DNA of 64,000 nucleotides. It comes from Acanthosepion pharaonis (Eukaryota > Mollusca > Cephalopoda > Sepiida > Sepiidae). Positions 33,372 through 43,856 of this stretch are shown piece by piece. Location: contig CAHIKZ030000057.1 of the NCBI GenBank assembly GCA_903632075.3, positions 1,051,001 to 1,115,000 on the forward strand, in the 5' to 3' direction. Under the pieces are notes generated by a model that saw nothing but the letters and a program-made list of their open reading frames with translations, had not been told where the DNA came from and ran no database searches. A program made the translations under genes and the position numbers. Each line of letters opens with the position of its first letter. The stretch's first letter is position 1.

Positions 33372-33372
33372 T
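33296..33372. repeat. (CA)n(TA)n microsatellite
   Basis: (CA) at 33296-33328 passes into (TA) to about 33370, directly joined to a LINE fragment. Confidence 0.95.
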
Positions 33373-33690
33373 TCAGGCACTTTCTACCCGCTGTAATGAA
33401 AATTCTCTGTGCCTTTTCTATTAATACTTTCATGTAAATTATTCTGATAAACTTACTTTTATGGTACCTGTACATTATGAATTTAAAAGCTGTACTAGAT
33501 TGGCGGCAAGGTCTCATCATTTTACTATTAGAATGGCTAGATGTGACCGTAAGTTCTATGACAGCTGTTTGTTCTATCGCACATCTCGCTCGTGGAACTC
33601 TCTTCTGCTTATATACTGCTTATAAGCATACACGACCGTTGACCTGCTGAAAGTTAATATACCCGAAGCTTTATGTTTGACATAGCTGAA
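33372..33690 (+). pseudogene. Jockey/CR1-like LINE RT tail
   Basis: One plus-strand frame from about 33395 reads NENSLCLFY, a stop, YFHVNYSDKLTFMVPVHYEF, then TRLAARSHHFTIRMARCDRK and FYRTSRSWNSLL. The blocks parallel the LINE C-termini at 21.6, 55.5 and 63.0 kb. The relic starts at a (TA)n tract, so it is 5' truncated with no catalytic region. Confidence 0.75.
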
Positions 33691-34058
33691 GCCTAAATTA
33701 ATCTGTTCTGTGCGGGAAAGGCCGTGCAATTTAGACAATAATGAAGACGTTAACAACTCGTGACACGAGTGCGCTACGACGTTGCAGCATATACCCACAA
33801 TATGTTCGATAGTTCTCGATACACTCGTCAGACCTGTCTCCTACAGTAATTTTATGTGATATGATTAGATGATTTCTTTCGTTGTTTCTTTAGTGGCATA
33901 TCCACTTCTTATGGGTCATTTACTGCCCAAATTTATTTTTCTTGGGAACATAATTAATTTCTCTTTGCAGATAAATGATTACTATGAAAATATTTTGCTT
34001 TTATTTATACTATAATATATATTTTTATACTTTCATCGAAATTTGACTCCACTTTTGG
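33691..34058. other. Unassigned stretch
   Basis: No recognised feature. Confidence 0.4.
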
Positions 34059-34230
34059 GGTCAACTATTAGTTGAGACACTAACAAGTTCTACCACCCCG
34101 GGTCTGGATGGACCTGGGAAAACAGCAATTAAGAGGTGGTTCCACGCTCTTCAAAACATCCCGATGAGAGTTTTTTTCTGTGGGAGGTAGTTCATTGTAA
34201 TACCCAGGACGCATGATTAGACGACGCAAG
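34059..34230 (-). repeat. Dispersed repeat Rep-A, inverted fragment
   Basis: The minus strand matches the middle of Rep-A: CTCTTAATTGCTGTTTTCCC, AGGTCCATCCAGACCCGGGG, then AACTTGTTAGTGTCTCAACT. Confidence 0.55.
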
Positions 34231-34910
34231 AAGCGTCTATTTAGTTTCTCTATAAGACTTGCTGTATAACTTCGGCAGGAGCAAGAGTCATAGAATAATG
34301 TACTGCAGGGTGGTATTCCTCAAATACAAGACACAAGAACTGTTAAAGGTAGAGGCTTACCTAATTTGGTGATTTTATGGATGTAAGAGCTGTACATCAT
34401 TAAGATATCTTGTATACATCACAGTTGGCTCAGGTTATGAAAATATCAAATTATTTATAATCATGTTTGCCTGTACTCCTACTGAAATCTAAGGTAACCA
34501 ACGGTTCTTGTTGATACGAATGGAGTCATATTTGCTCTGTTTTGAGCTGCGGGAGCCATACGTTCTAAGACTTTTGCTCTTAAAATGGGATGATTTTGAC
34601 GAGTGTTTGTAAAACTTGACTATCCAGAACATTGGCAGCGTTTTTAAAAAATGTTCTTCAAAGCACACACCGACATAGATATTCTCCTAAATTATAATGC
34701 CTCATCTGGAAACTCACAATACAACACAAGATGTATGTTTGTCCCTGCAGCAGACCACCTGCTTCTACTGGACTTTCACCACACACTGAATCTTATCACA
34801 GATTTTGTTAACTTGCAAATGACAGGTGCTGGCGGAGTCCCGGGATGGAAAATATATAAAAGTTGATCAAAGACATAGAACCTTTTATTACAGAATATAA
34901 TATTTAGGAG
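34231..34910. other. Unassigned stretch
   Basis: No recognised feature. Confidence 0.4.
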
Positions 34911-34955
34911 CATAGAGAGCATAGAGAGCATAGAGAGCATAGAGAGCATAGAGAT
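34911..34955. repeat. 9-bp tandem repeat, 5 units
   Basis: CATAGAGAG repeated five times, the last unit with one change. Confidence 0.95.
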
Positions 34956-35099
34956 ACTGCCTCTGAACCAATATCAGCACTGGCATCTTATTTTATGACA
35001 GATACGAGTAAAATGTATATCTGCAAAAAGGCAACATAAATAAAGACAAAATGAAAAACTTATATAAAAAATAAAAATTCACAACAACACTCATTTATT

Positions 35100-36686
35100 C
35101 ACTTTTGATTATTAGATTTTAAATTACGTCACTTTAAAACAGTTTTATTCATTTCAGAATATATTTCAAATAAAACAATATAAATTAGTTTTATTGTGTA
35201 CGCTTTATGCAGTATTTATTTCTCTTTCGAATGATGTAAAAATTGTATATTTTTCTACAACGTTAAAAAAATTAATGGTGGATTAATTTAAATTATTTAG
35301 ATTTGCCGACAAAATAAGTTTAAGACCGCATTGTTATTGTTATACTTAATGCAAATATTATAATAAATATGAGCAAAACACATTTATCAATAGTGTCGTA
35401 ACCTTTATTATTAATTACAGCTTCACATCGCCTAGGCATCGAGCTTGATAAGTGAGCACAATAATCATTTAGAATTCTCTGCCATATTTGCTTAATATAA
35501 TCGTATAATTGGGCTAAATTTGTCGGCTTTTTAGTGTGAACTCTTTTAGAAATATAATTCCATCAATATTCAATCGCATTAAGATCGGGACTCCGTAGAG
35601 GCATCCAATGATATCATATTATTGTGATAAAAAAATTGCATTACTTTTCTTGGCTTTGTGAATGGGGCTAATATATTGTTGATAAATAGCTCCAGATGAC
35701 GTTTGGTCAGACAATTACGGCAGAACATGTTCTTTAACTAACTGTATATAGCCAACACTATTGATTTTTTTTCCATCAACGTTGACAATAGGACTAATAA
35801 CCAAGCTACTGAATGCACCCCAAACCATTACACCTCTGCCTCCCACTTGGACCGTCTTTTTGGCACATTTAGAATGGAATTCTTTTGTTGGCGGCGTCTG
35901 ACAAAGGATTTTTCCATCCGATCCAAAGATGCAAAGGTTTGACTCATCACACCAAAGAACTCTACACCTTCGTCAGCTGTGAATTCAATGTGACTTTTCG
36001 CGAAATTCATTCTCAGTCGATTTTTCTCTCATATAATTGACTTTTTCTAGCAATACGCCCGAATAATCCAAATCCTCGTGGACGGTTTCGGACAATTTGC
36101 GGCGTAAAACTAACACCAGTTTTATCAGATAATTGGCTTCAAATGCTGTCAGCATTCGGTTAGCTTCGGAAAGCCTGTGAAATCATCTATCCAGTTGCAA
36201 TGTTGCATTTCTTGGGGCTTCCGATCTTTGCCTCTCCTTATATTGCCCATTATGCTGGTAAAGCTTTCAAGCCTGAAAAGCCGTTTTCTTGTACTTTAAT
36301 TGCTTGCTTATGTTAAAAAAAGTAACGTTTTTTTATGAAGTAACACTATTTTTGTTCTAGTCATTGGGCTAACACTACGACGCTTTCACATTGTATAACA
36401 ATGCTCAATTATTTGACCAGCAAAGTGACCATCCGTTTAGCAGATAATTTGCATAATACACATGCGGTCTTAAACTTTTACCGGAAAATTTGGATAATTT
36501 AAATTAATGCACCATTAAACTTTCTCAAGTTGTAGAAAAAATATTCAATTTTTACAACATTCGAAAGAGAGATATATTCCACATTTAAGCGGACACGATA
36601 AAACTAATTTATATTTGTTTTCTTAGAAACATATTCTGAAATGAACAAAACTTTAACCATCGGTCTTAAACTCATTTTCGCCAGTG
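35100..36686 (-). mobile_element. Tc1-like DNA transposon, about 1.59 kb
   Basis: Long terminal inverted repeats (about 35100-35350 and 36440-36686) share TTTCAGAATAT, ATAAATTAGTTTTAT, TCTCTTTCGAATG, TTTTTCTACAAC, GATTAATTTAAATTAT and AGTTTAAGACCGCAT. The right end reads CCAGTG followed by TA, the expected target dinucleotide; the left end is more diverged. Between them lies a transposase pseudogene. Confidence 0.8.
35360..36260 (-). pseudogene. Tc1-like transposase, decayed
   Basis: Blocks on the minus strand in order are: AKSHIEFTADE, VLWCDESNLCIFGSDG (first catalytic Asp present), KKTVQVGGRGVMVWGAF-like sequence, INSVGYIQLVKEHVLP, then QQYISPIHKAKK. The last block sits where QQDNxPxH is expected, so the second Asp is lost. 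LRSPDLNAIEY (Glu present) precedes a TGA where W is expected. Several frameshifts and stops are present, so the copy cannot move itself. Confidence 0.75.
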
Positions 36687-36882
36687 TAGATTTCACAGCC
36701 CGTTGAATATTTATAGGCGTTTGTTATCTTAAAAATTTTGAAAAACTAACATTGTTACATTATTTTTCATTCCTTTTTGTAAAATGAAACCGTTACATTT
36801 GCCTAGATAATGTCCATCAGAGGACAGTACGCGTGGGCTAAGATAAGTTTTTTTCCATTTTCTTTTTATGCAAACACACACA

Positions 36883-36885
<3 letters not shown>
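36687..36885. other. Short unassigned flank of the Tc1-like element
   Basis: No recognised feature. Confidence 0.4.
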
Positions 36886-36935
<50 letters not shown>

Positions 36936-36940
36936 AAAAA
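36886..36940. repeat. (TA)n(TG)n microsatellite
   Basis: A (TA) run, then a short TGTG run and an A-run. A second short (TA) is at 37003-37020. Confidence 0.95.
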
Positions 36941-37024
36941 AAAAAAAAAAAATTTCATCCCTATTTTGATTTTTGTTTTTTAAATTAATTTTTACCTGAG
37001 AAATATATATATATATATTTCTTT

Positions 37025-38200
37025 GATTTAGTAATTTTTTATTTTTTAGAAACATTAATGTATAATTTTTTTTTTGTGTGTATGCACAAAGAATATTGAT
37101 CATTTAATGACCTACAAGCTCTAGCTTATTAATTTATCTTTTACTGTTGGTGTTTTATTGGTTTCTTTTTGGTACCAGAAATATTTAAATGGGGTACGTT
37201 TGATTTCGGTATTTATTATTATTAAATGACGTTTGATGTTGGATTCACCTTCTTTTGAATTCATTTTGCGTGTATTCAATGAAGAATTTTATTATTTCTG
37301 AATCTTCAATGGATGAAATATTTCATTGATAAATTATTGATTCACAACGGCATTCATTATTAAGAGGACTCTTTTGAGGATTTCTACAGTTACATAATTT
37401 TCTTTACCTTCATATCTTTTTTTTAGGATTTGTAATTTATTGATTTTGGTATAAATGTTTATTTAACATATTAGCATCATGTTTCTTAATCATTTCTAAA
37501 TTTTCAGTACAACTGTAACTTAATGTTATGGTATTTTATTAAAAATCATACTAAGTTTATTTTTAGTCTAGGAAAATGTTTATCGATTAATGCAAATAAT
37601 GTTTGTCCTAAATTATTTCTTACCATTTGATTGTATGGGTGTGTATAACGAACCTAGTTTTCCTATGGTGTCTCTTTTCATTTGTTATATAATTGAGTTT
37701 TGGGCATTTATAGCCACTTTTCTTTTGAGCTTTATTATAGAAATTACTATGTTCATAGAATATTATCTCATTTGATGAATTTGTACTTAATCCTTTTTCA
37801 AGAGATGAAGGTTCATACTTAATTATAGATGGAAGATGATTAGACTTAGGGTGTATATAGAAACGATTAGTATTGGGCTTTTTCGTAAGGTAGGTAAATA
37901 GTTTTTTCATTAATTCTAGTGTTATATAAGAGGAGTTAACTTCTTTCATTTTAGTGTTTACAGTAATTTTCAAGTTTTGTCATTAAAATACTCTATGTAA
38001 TAGTTTTCTAATGTGATCCATTTTAAAGTTCGTTGAATTTCTTACCACCATAAGTCTATCGTCTCTGTACAATCCGATGTCATTTATACTAATTGCACGA
38101 TATGCAGTAAGATTATATAATATAAAAAGACCTATAATGTCCGAGGACTTTGCAGAGTCCAATGGTCCCATTGTCATGCCAAGTGGTCATTAGTTTTTAA
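37025..38200 (-). pseudogene. Penelope-like element: RT (YRDD) plus GIY-YIG (PLE-B)
   Basis: The minus strand, in broken frames, reads TMGPLDSAKSSDIIGLFIL, then IGLYRDDRLMVV (RT motif C, YRDD type), LKITVNTKMKEVN-like sequence, and FYIHPKSNHLPSIIK. EKGLSTNSSNEIIFYEHSNF and KKSGYKCPKLNYI follow. The end of the connector is TLSYSCTENLEMIKKHDANM, then CRNPQKSPLNNECRCESIIY and a degraded YIG block FKRR-IQHQTSFNNNKYRN. The 5' part is lost. YRDD with the HPPSIIK-like connector marks a lineage distinct from PLE-A (YVDD) and PLE-C. Confidence 0.7.
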
Positions 38201-38343
38201 TCCATTGCACGCCAGTATTAATGAGTACTGAATTTTTCTCATTCATAATTATGTTTGAGAAAAATTCAGTACTCATTAATAATGGCGTGCAATGGATTAA
38301 AAACTCTAATGACCACTTGGCATGACAATGGGATCATTGGACT
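38156..38343. repeat. Near-perfect palindrome at the 5' end of PLE-B
   Basis: Arms 38156-38241 and 38256-38343 are almost exact inverted copies around a 14-bp loop (TTCATAATTATGTT). They run from AGTCCAATGGTCCCATTGTC to AATTTTTCTCA. The left arm contains the start of the PLE-B RT remnant, so the right arm is an inverted duplication of element sequence. Confidence 0.85.
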
Positions 38344-39349
38344 GACAATTTTCTCGTTTGTGTTTTTTTTCGTTTTGTTTTTTTTTATAGGGATTATATT
38401 AAATAGGGTTTATAGGGTAAAATATTTGATTCGTGTCGTTTATTGAACACAGGATAGGAAGTGCTATGGGCAAATTGCTACAAAACGTTAACCTGAAGAC
38501 TCGAGTCATTTTCATTAATTGCTTCTTCAAATAGAAACATTTTCTGACAACATACTCGTTGAGAAATAGCTAAATTGCCAGCTGTATGCAACAGTTTTCG
38601 AAGATCAATGGTTAAAAATGACTTTGAACATTGTGAACTGGCTCTACAGAATCACAAGGAACTGTAAAACTAACAGAAACTACATCACTTGTAGATTTTT
38701 AGCAGTAGTAAAAACTAAAACGGATAACACCTGTGTATCATGAGAAAAATTAAAGACATTAAAAAGATGTTGGCATTCCACATAACTCCAAACAAAAGTT
38801 TAGGAATGAAACCTCTATCAATACCTGGAAGTATTATGCCAGTTTGTGGACTTGAAAAAAAACTATCAACCAGAAAAATTATTTTAAGAGAAGGATTACA
38901 TAGATTTCATCCGAGAATAGCAGAGCTTCTTCGGCCAATTAATACATAGTACATGTGATTTGTTCGTATTTCTTCCCCTTCTCTACACCTGCAGGATGGT
39001 AATAAAGTAACTACAGAGTTACATAAAATAACAATTAAGAGAAAACAATTAATCAATAGTCCAGAAATGTATTATTTAAATGGTTCTGGTTAATTCTGGT
39101 TAATACCAATGATAAAGAGTGGTAAACTGATTACCGGAATTGCAAGCCACCTGCTTCATTGCTTTACTTTTTATTATAATATAGTATATAGTGATTTTAT
39201 TGCCACCCAGTATATTAATTCTACTAATAAATACATTATTTAGTCTATAGTAATCCTTTTGAGTGACGGGTTATATCGGATATTTCCAGTTTGTCAATCA
39301 GTTACACACCATTTGTCTGATATAGAGACTCTATACATCATACTCCTCT
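38344..39349. other. Unassigned stretch
   Basis: No recognised gene. The open frame at 38740-38949 has no family resemblance. Confidence 0.35.
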
Positions 39350-39380
39350 CACTCACTCACAGACACACACACACACACAT
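39350..39380. repeat. (CA)-rich tract
   Basis: Short CA repeat. Confidence 0.8.
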
Positions 39381-40219
39381 ACCTACTGTATATGCTTATG
39401 TGTATGTGCGTGCATAGTGATTACACTTTGTGGTGAAAAGATAACAATCGATTTCCTTTTGTTACGTGTGGCAGGATATACATGTATGTGTCGCGTCAGG
39501 GGATCATTGTTCTCCCCAACGTCCTACTTTCTTCGGCACGTGTGTCTTTTGTTATCCATCCCATTCTCTTTCCCGGCAATAGTAGTTTATTCATTGTTTC
39601 TAAAAGACCCGCGTCAAATCTGCAAGTGTACGTAGATATCTAACTGTCGAAGCACTTTTGTGTGGTTTTCAAGTTTAGAAGTGTTTATTTAATCTGGCAT
39701 GTAATCTACAGTTTGACACATTGCTGGAGTCCTTCCATCTGTCTAGTCAGTACGGCGCTCTCCGTAACTGGGTTGTGTTTTGGGAATGGCTGCAGGAATT
39801 TTAAAGACGAAGTTAATAGTCAGATATACTCATGGGGTTTTTTTTTTATCGTAGGAGAACGGGTGTCAATGGAGTAAACCAGTATCTTGCCAATAACCAA
39901 TAGACAATGGGTGGTTGTATTCTCATGCGGGATCAAATCTTTAGAATCAAGACTTTCCATTTTCATTAGCGGCAATTTCGAACTGCATCAGATCATGCGC
40001 CACTAAATAGCAGACCGAAGGCAAGCCGAAAGATCACCTTTCTGATCGATAGCATCTATAGTCGCTGCCACTTCGCACAAGGAAAAATGGTAATTCCTAT
40101 AAGGAAAGATTTGTTATTTATTGACCTGTGACTCTAGGTTGAAACCATTCTCTTATAAAATTAAGAAATTGAAAAATTCAGGAAAATATTCTTTCAAGTC
40201 CAAAAACTGTTGTGAATTC
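39381..40219. other. Unassigned stretch
   Basis: No recognised feature. Confidence 0.4.
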
Positions 40220-40510
40220 ACAGTATTGATAAGGCTTTCCTTCCTAACCTAGACATCCAGTTGCTTTAAGCTGTTCTCGAAACCCGACTGTCTGAGCAAT
40301 TGTAGGATTTCTCAGAAATTCAGGCCGGAAAATATTGTTAATACTGTTTATTATAAACAGAGTATTTACTTAAATATTTGTATCTATAAAAATGACGTAT
40401 ATATATATATATGCGGCTAGACATCTGATTGATTCAAGCTGGGACCGAAAGCCGACTGACCCAGCAACAGAAGGATATTTTCTCACCAAGCCATCGGCGC
40501 ACGGTTGAAA
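40220..40510. mobile_element. SINE-like composite around a (TA) tract, copy 1
   Basis: Positions 40313-40398 match 41812-41905 (TTGTTAATACTGTTTATTAT, AACAGAGTATTTACTTAAAT and ATTTGTATCTATAAAAATGA). After the short (TA) at 40399-40411, 40412-40505 is related to 42365-42450 (GCTAGACAT, GATTG(A/C)TTC, CGGCGCACGG). On the minus strand that part looks tRNA-like. Confidence 0.5.
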
Positions 40511-41500
40511 CAAAGGCGAATTTTTACGTACATATTCAGTTACTAAACACGCCAATGCGAGATGAAAGAGTGATCAATTTGGGAAGAGCCTTGTAATATT
40601 AGTAGTATTAGTTATTGTTTACAAATTCGCACTTATCTCCCAAGTGTGATGCCCATGCTAGCACGCCTGTATAGTTTACCTGCACATTACTTTTTCGTTA
40701 ATTCTCGAGACCCGTACATTTAATAAAATGTTTTCCCAGAGTGCTAAACTGAGCGCTGGAGTCTTTCCGCTTTCCCAAAAAGTTGATATTGGGACTTAAA
40801 CTAAATTAAAACTTTACAGCTGCTTCACACTCCCTGCCTACAATCCTCCCACTGATCCGTAATGAGTTTTCTTTGTGAGCCTGTGTTTGTTTGTTTTTTT
40901 TGTTGTTTTTTTTTAATAGATAACTTGCCAATAGTATGCCCTAGCCTAGTAACCATCTACTACGCTTATTCAAATAAGGTTAGGGGGTGTACATGAACGC
41001 CGAGCAACCCTCTCTACCATCTCGCTTCTCCCAATATATGCATCACGTATATGAGTGAGCTTGTCTTTTTACATTTAAATATCGGACCAGTACGATGTTT
41101 GTGACCCAAAGAGTTCTATTGCCTTGACTTCTGAGCAGACCCGACGCATGCATCTTCTTCCGTGGTTGAATGTCCTTTCATTAAGGGGAAGACGTTTTAT
41201 GTGATTTCGCGTTATCAGCCTGATAGCCATGGATCCGAATATTTGAGTAACTCCGAAGAAGGCTATCCTATTAGCAGCTGTATAATATCTGAATAATTCT
41301 ACTGCCATTTTGTCAATGGTTACTCGGTGCCATGATGAAGAGTACTGTTACGGATGTATCTCTGCATGATTATCTCCAGGATATATATGCATGAAAATTC
41401 TGTGGCTGCATCTGTCTCACTGCCTATTAGTCTAGTCCCCAAATAACACACATCAAAATGAAAACTGAACAAAACTAGCAAAGCCAACCTCTAACAAAAA
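40511..41500. other. Unassigned stretch
   Basis: No recognised feature. 41390-41500 may be 5' sequence of the LINE fragment that follows. Confidence 0.35.
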
Positions 41501-41514
41501 CAAATAAGACTCCA

Positions 41515-41730
41515 CGTATATCATCTCCTAAACCAACTTGAGGGATCTACGTTCCAACCTGCCAGAAGTGGAACGCCATCTTCTTCAGTACAAACCCGAC
41601 ATACTGTTACTTTCTGGAACCAGCATCAACGCATTACACAGACTCGTAGAGCTCACAGTCCCGGGCTACTCACCTCATATAGCAAAACACGACCACCTAA
41701 ATCGTTACTGTTTCCTCTGTTGCTAAATAT
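41515..41730 (+). pseudogene. LINE apurinic-like endonuclease, N-terminal fragment
   Basis: The plus strand reads LRDLRSNLPEVERHLLQYKP, then DILLLSGTSIN and VELTVPGYSPHIAKHDHLNR. This is the start of the EEP/APE-type endonuclease domain of Jockey/CR1-like LINEs. The family pattern is LLLSET, whose Glu binds the metal; here it reads LLLSGT. The frame ends within 63 codons, and the catalytic Asp/His motifs are absent. Confidence 0.7.
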
Positions 41731-41734
41731 CATA

Positions 41735-41930
41735 GCACGTCTGTCTATAACGGTTCCGGGTAGGATATAGGTTCGATTCCTGTCAGAGGGCACATATTTT
41801 CTATGGAATTTCTCAGAGATTCAGTCCAGTAAATGATGTTAATACTATTTAATATAAACAGAGCATTTACTTAAATATTTGTATCTATAAAAATAACGTA
41901 TAAAACAATAATTGTCGGAATTAGTCCATT
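41735..41930 (+). mobile_element. SINE-like composite, copy 2 (tRNA-like head)
   Basis: The tRNA-like pieces CTGTCTATAACGGTTCCGGG and GGTTCGATTCCTGTCAG are followed by a body matching 40313-40398 (see copy 1). Confidence 0.5.
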
Positions 41931-41932
41931 TC

Positions 41933-41934
<2 letters not shown>

Positions 41935-41975
<41 letters not shown>

Positions 41976-42000
41976 GGGTGTATATGTATGTGTGTTTTTT

Positions 42001-42033
<33 letters not shown>
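41935..42033. repeat. (TA)n microsatellites with (TG) spacer
   Basis: (TA) at 41935-41972 and 42007-42032, then (GA). Confidence 0.95.
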
Positions 42034-42042
<9 letters not shown>

Positions 42043-42298
42043 AAATAAAGAAAAATCAAGGATGTTGATGCGCCCAACAGACAATTTAAGAGACGACCTA
42101 ACACCTTAAGCAAAATAAATCCCAAATCGGAAAGAAAAAGAAAGATCAAAACTCGAACACCTGATGAGGCAATAAAGTAAAGCGCTCAACACCCAAACAA
42201 AACAAAAATTACGCTTCACGATGTCAGCTCTTGACAAATGACAACGCGAGTCCTAGCTTTAATTTCACGCGCTCGTGATCTTCAAACAACTTGAACGG

Positions 42299-42300
<2 letters not shown>

Positions 42301-42348
<48 letters not shown>
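42301..42348. repeat. (TA)n microsatellite
   Basis: About 24 TA units. Confidence 0.95.
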
Positions 42349-42350
<2 letters not shown>

Positions 42351-42359
42351 AGAAACAGA

Positions 42360-42460
42360 ATGCTTCGCTGTATCAGTAGCTAGACATTCGATTGCTTCGA
42401 AAGGATCAGATACTCTACCCCTAAGCTGACGGCGCACGGCTTAGAAATGGAATCATTTAA
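42360..42460 (-). mobile_element. tRNA-like SINE fragment
   Basis: The minus strand has GCTTAGGGGTAGAGTATCTG and TCGAAGCAATCGAATG, spaced like A and B boxes. Related to 40412-40505. Confidence 0.45.
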
Positions 42461-42503
42461 CGTATTATATACGTGATGCATATAAACTCTCTCTCTCTAA
42501 ATG

Positions 42504-42507
<4 letters not shown>

Positions 42508-42555
<48 letters not shown>
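42508..42555. repeat. (TA)n microsatellite
   Basis: About 24 TA units, preceded by a (CT) run. Confidence 0.95.
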
Positions 42556-42557
<2 letters not shown>

Positions 42558-43583
42558 AATTCTCAAAAAACACTATTTCGCAATTTCACACCACCTAGAG
42601 ACGTTCTTTAGAGATGTTTCATGCTACATCTAGACTCAAGGTTTTATCACTTGCATATTGGGTAAAACCAAAATATTCTTAAACACCACATCCACTATAC
42701 GGCACCTTCTGGAATTCGCAGACTCGCCTAATATAGATTGCCGCGTGAATTTTGAATCCTAATTTACTACCCCAATTCTGGCAAGAGGGAATTCCTCTTC
42801 CTGAAGTTTTTTTTTCGTATAGTCAATAATATTAATAACCATATAACCACCTAATTACACAAATATTCCTTAAATTGTTAGCTATTTTTTTTTATATATC
42901 TTATTAATAGTAATCGTAGAAAAGGCAAATTTAAAATTTCACGTCACACCCACTCTTAAAAAATGGCCCTCATGCACTAAAGGGTTAACTAGCTTAGAAG
43001 GAGTGAAAGAAACTAAACACAAGGTAAGAAACTTACTAATTTTTATTCCTGAGGGTGAAATTAATCTTACAGCCTCGAGTACAGTGATTACCAATCTCCG
43101 TGATGCGGCTCACTAGTGTGCTACGTGACCCTCTTAAGTGTACCGCAAAATATTGTCATATGTATATATATATATATATATACATATATCTGTGTAAAAG
43201 TAGCTGTGGTATTGCGCTAGTATTTGATTAAATGAATAAGTATTCAACGTTTATTTTCAAATAATTCTTTTCACTATTCTTCGATTGTTATCTTAAACTT
43301 TCGATTATACCCATTGATAGATTTTGGGCTTCAATACAAAGCAATATCCCACATGGGTTAAAAAGATTTTATCAGTTTTATTGCAATTGTCTACTTCTTA
43401 TTTATTTGAATTAGGATTTTCAACCCTAAATATCATCAAAAATAAGAACAAGAATGATTACGCTCAGCTGAAGAAATGAGGGTCTGCTAATCGCATATTC
43501 GACCAAACATTGAAGAAATCGCGACAAAACACCAGGCACCGGTTTCACACTAAATAAGTTGCACAAATATTTGAATATACATA
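42556..43583. other. Unassigned stretch
   Basis: No recognised gene. Short (TA) at 43160-43182. Confidence 0.4.
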
Positions 43584-43670
43584 TTTAATACAACGTTTCG
43601 GCCGTTGTACACTCCAGCCCTCTTCAGGTGTTTTTTCGAATGTTGAACTGAACCCTTTATTTCGATCACT
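43584..43670 (-). mobile_element. SINE-K fragment, inverted partner
   Basis: The minus strand has AATAAAGGGTTCAGTTCAAC, CACCTGAAGAGGGCTGGAGT and GTACAACGGCCGAAACGTTG. Confidence 0.75.
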
Positions 43671-43856
43671 AGAACAGTCTAACACAGTGAGCAAAATAAA
43701 GGGTTCAGTTCGACATTCCAACCACCCGAAGAAGGCCGGAGCGTACAACGGCCAAAAAGTTGTAATAAATATGGCGACAAAGATGAGGACAATAGTCCAT
43801 ATAATGTAAATAGTGTGCATAATACCTCATCTCAGAAATATAGACAGATAAAGAAA
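43665..43856 (+). mobile_element. SINE-K copy, inverted partner
   Basis: It starts at ACTAGAACAGTCTAACACAG, then GGGTTCAGTTCGACATTCCA, CCCGAAGAAGGCCGGAGCGT, ACAACGGCCAAAAAGTTGTA and the family 3' end to CAGAAATATAGACAGATA. It is body-to-body with 43584-43670. Confidence 0.75.

Noticed and set aside
34911..34955. CRISPR-like repeat array
   Set aside because: Nine-base units without spacers, so a simple tandem repeat. The setting is eukaryotic.
38740..38949. 69-codon open frame
   Set aside because: It reads smoothly but matches nothing I know, and it is short enough to occur by chance in AT-rich DNA.
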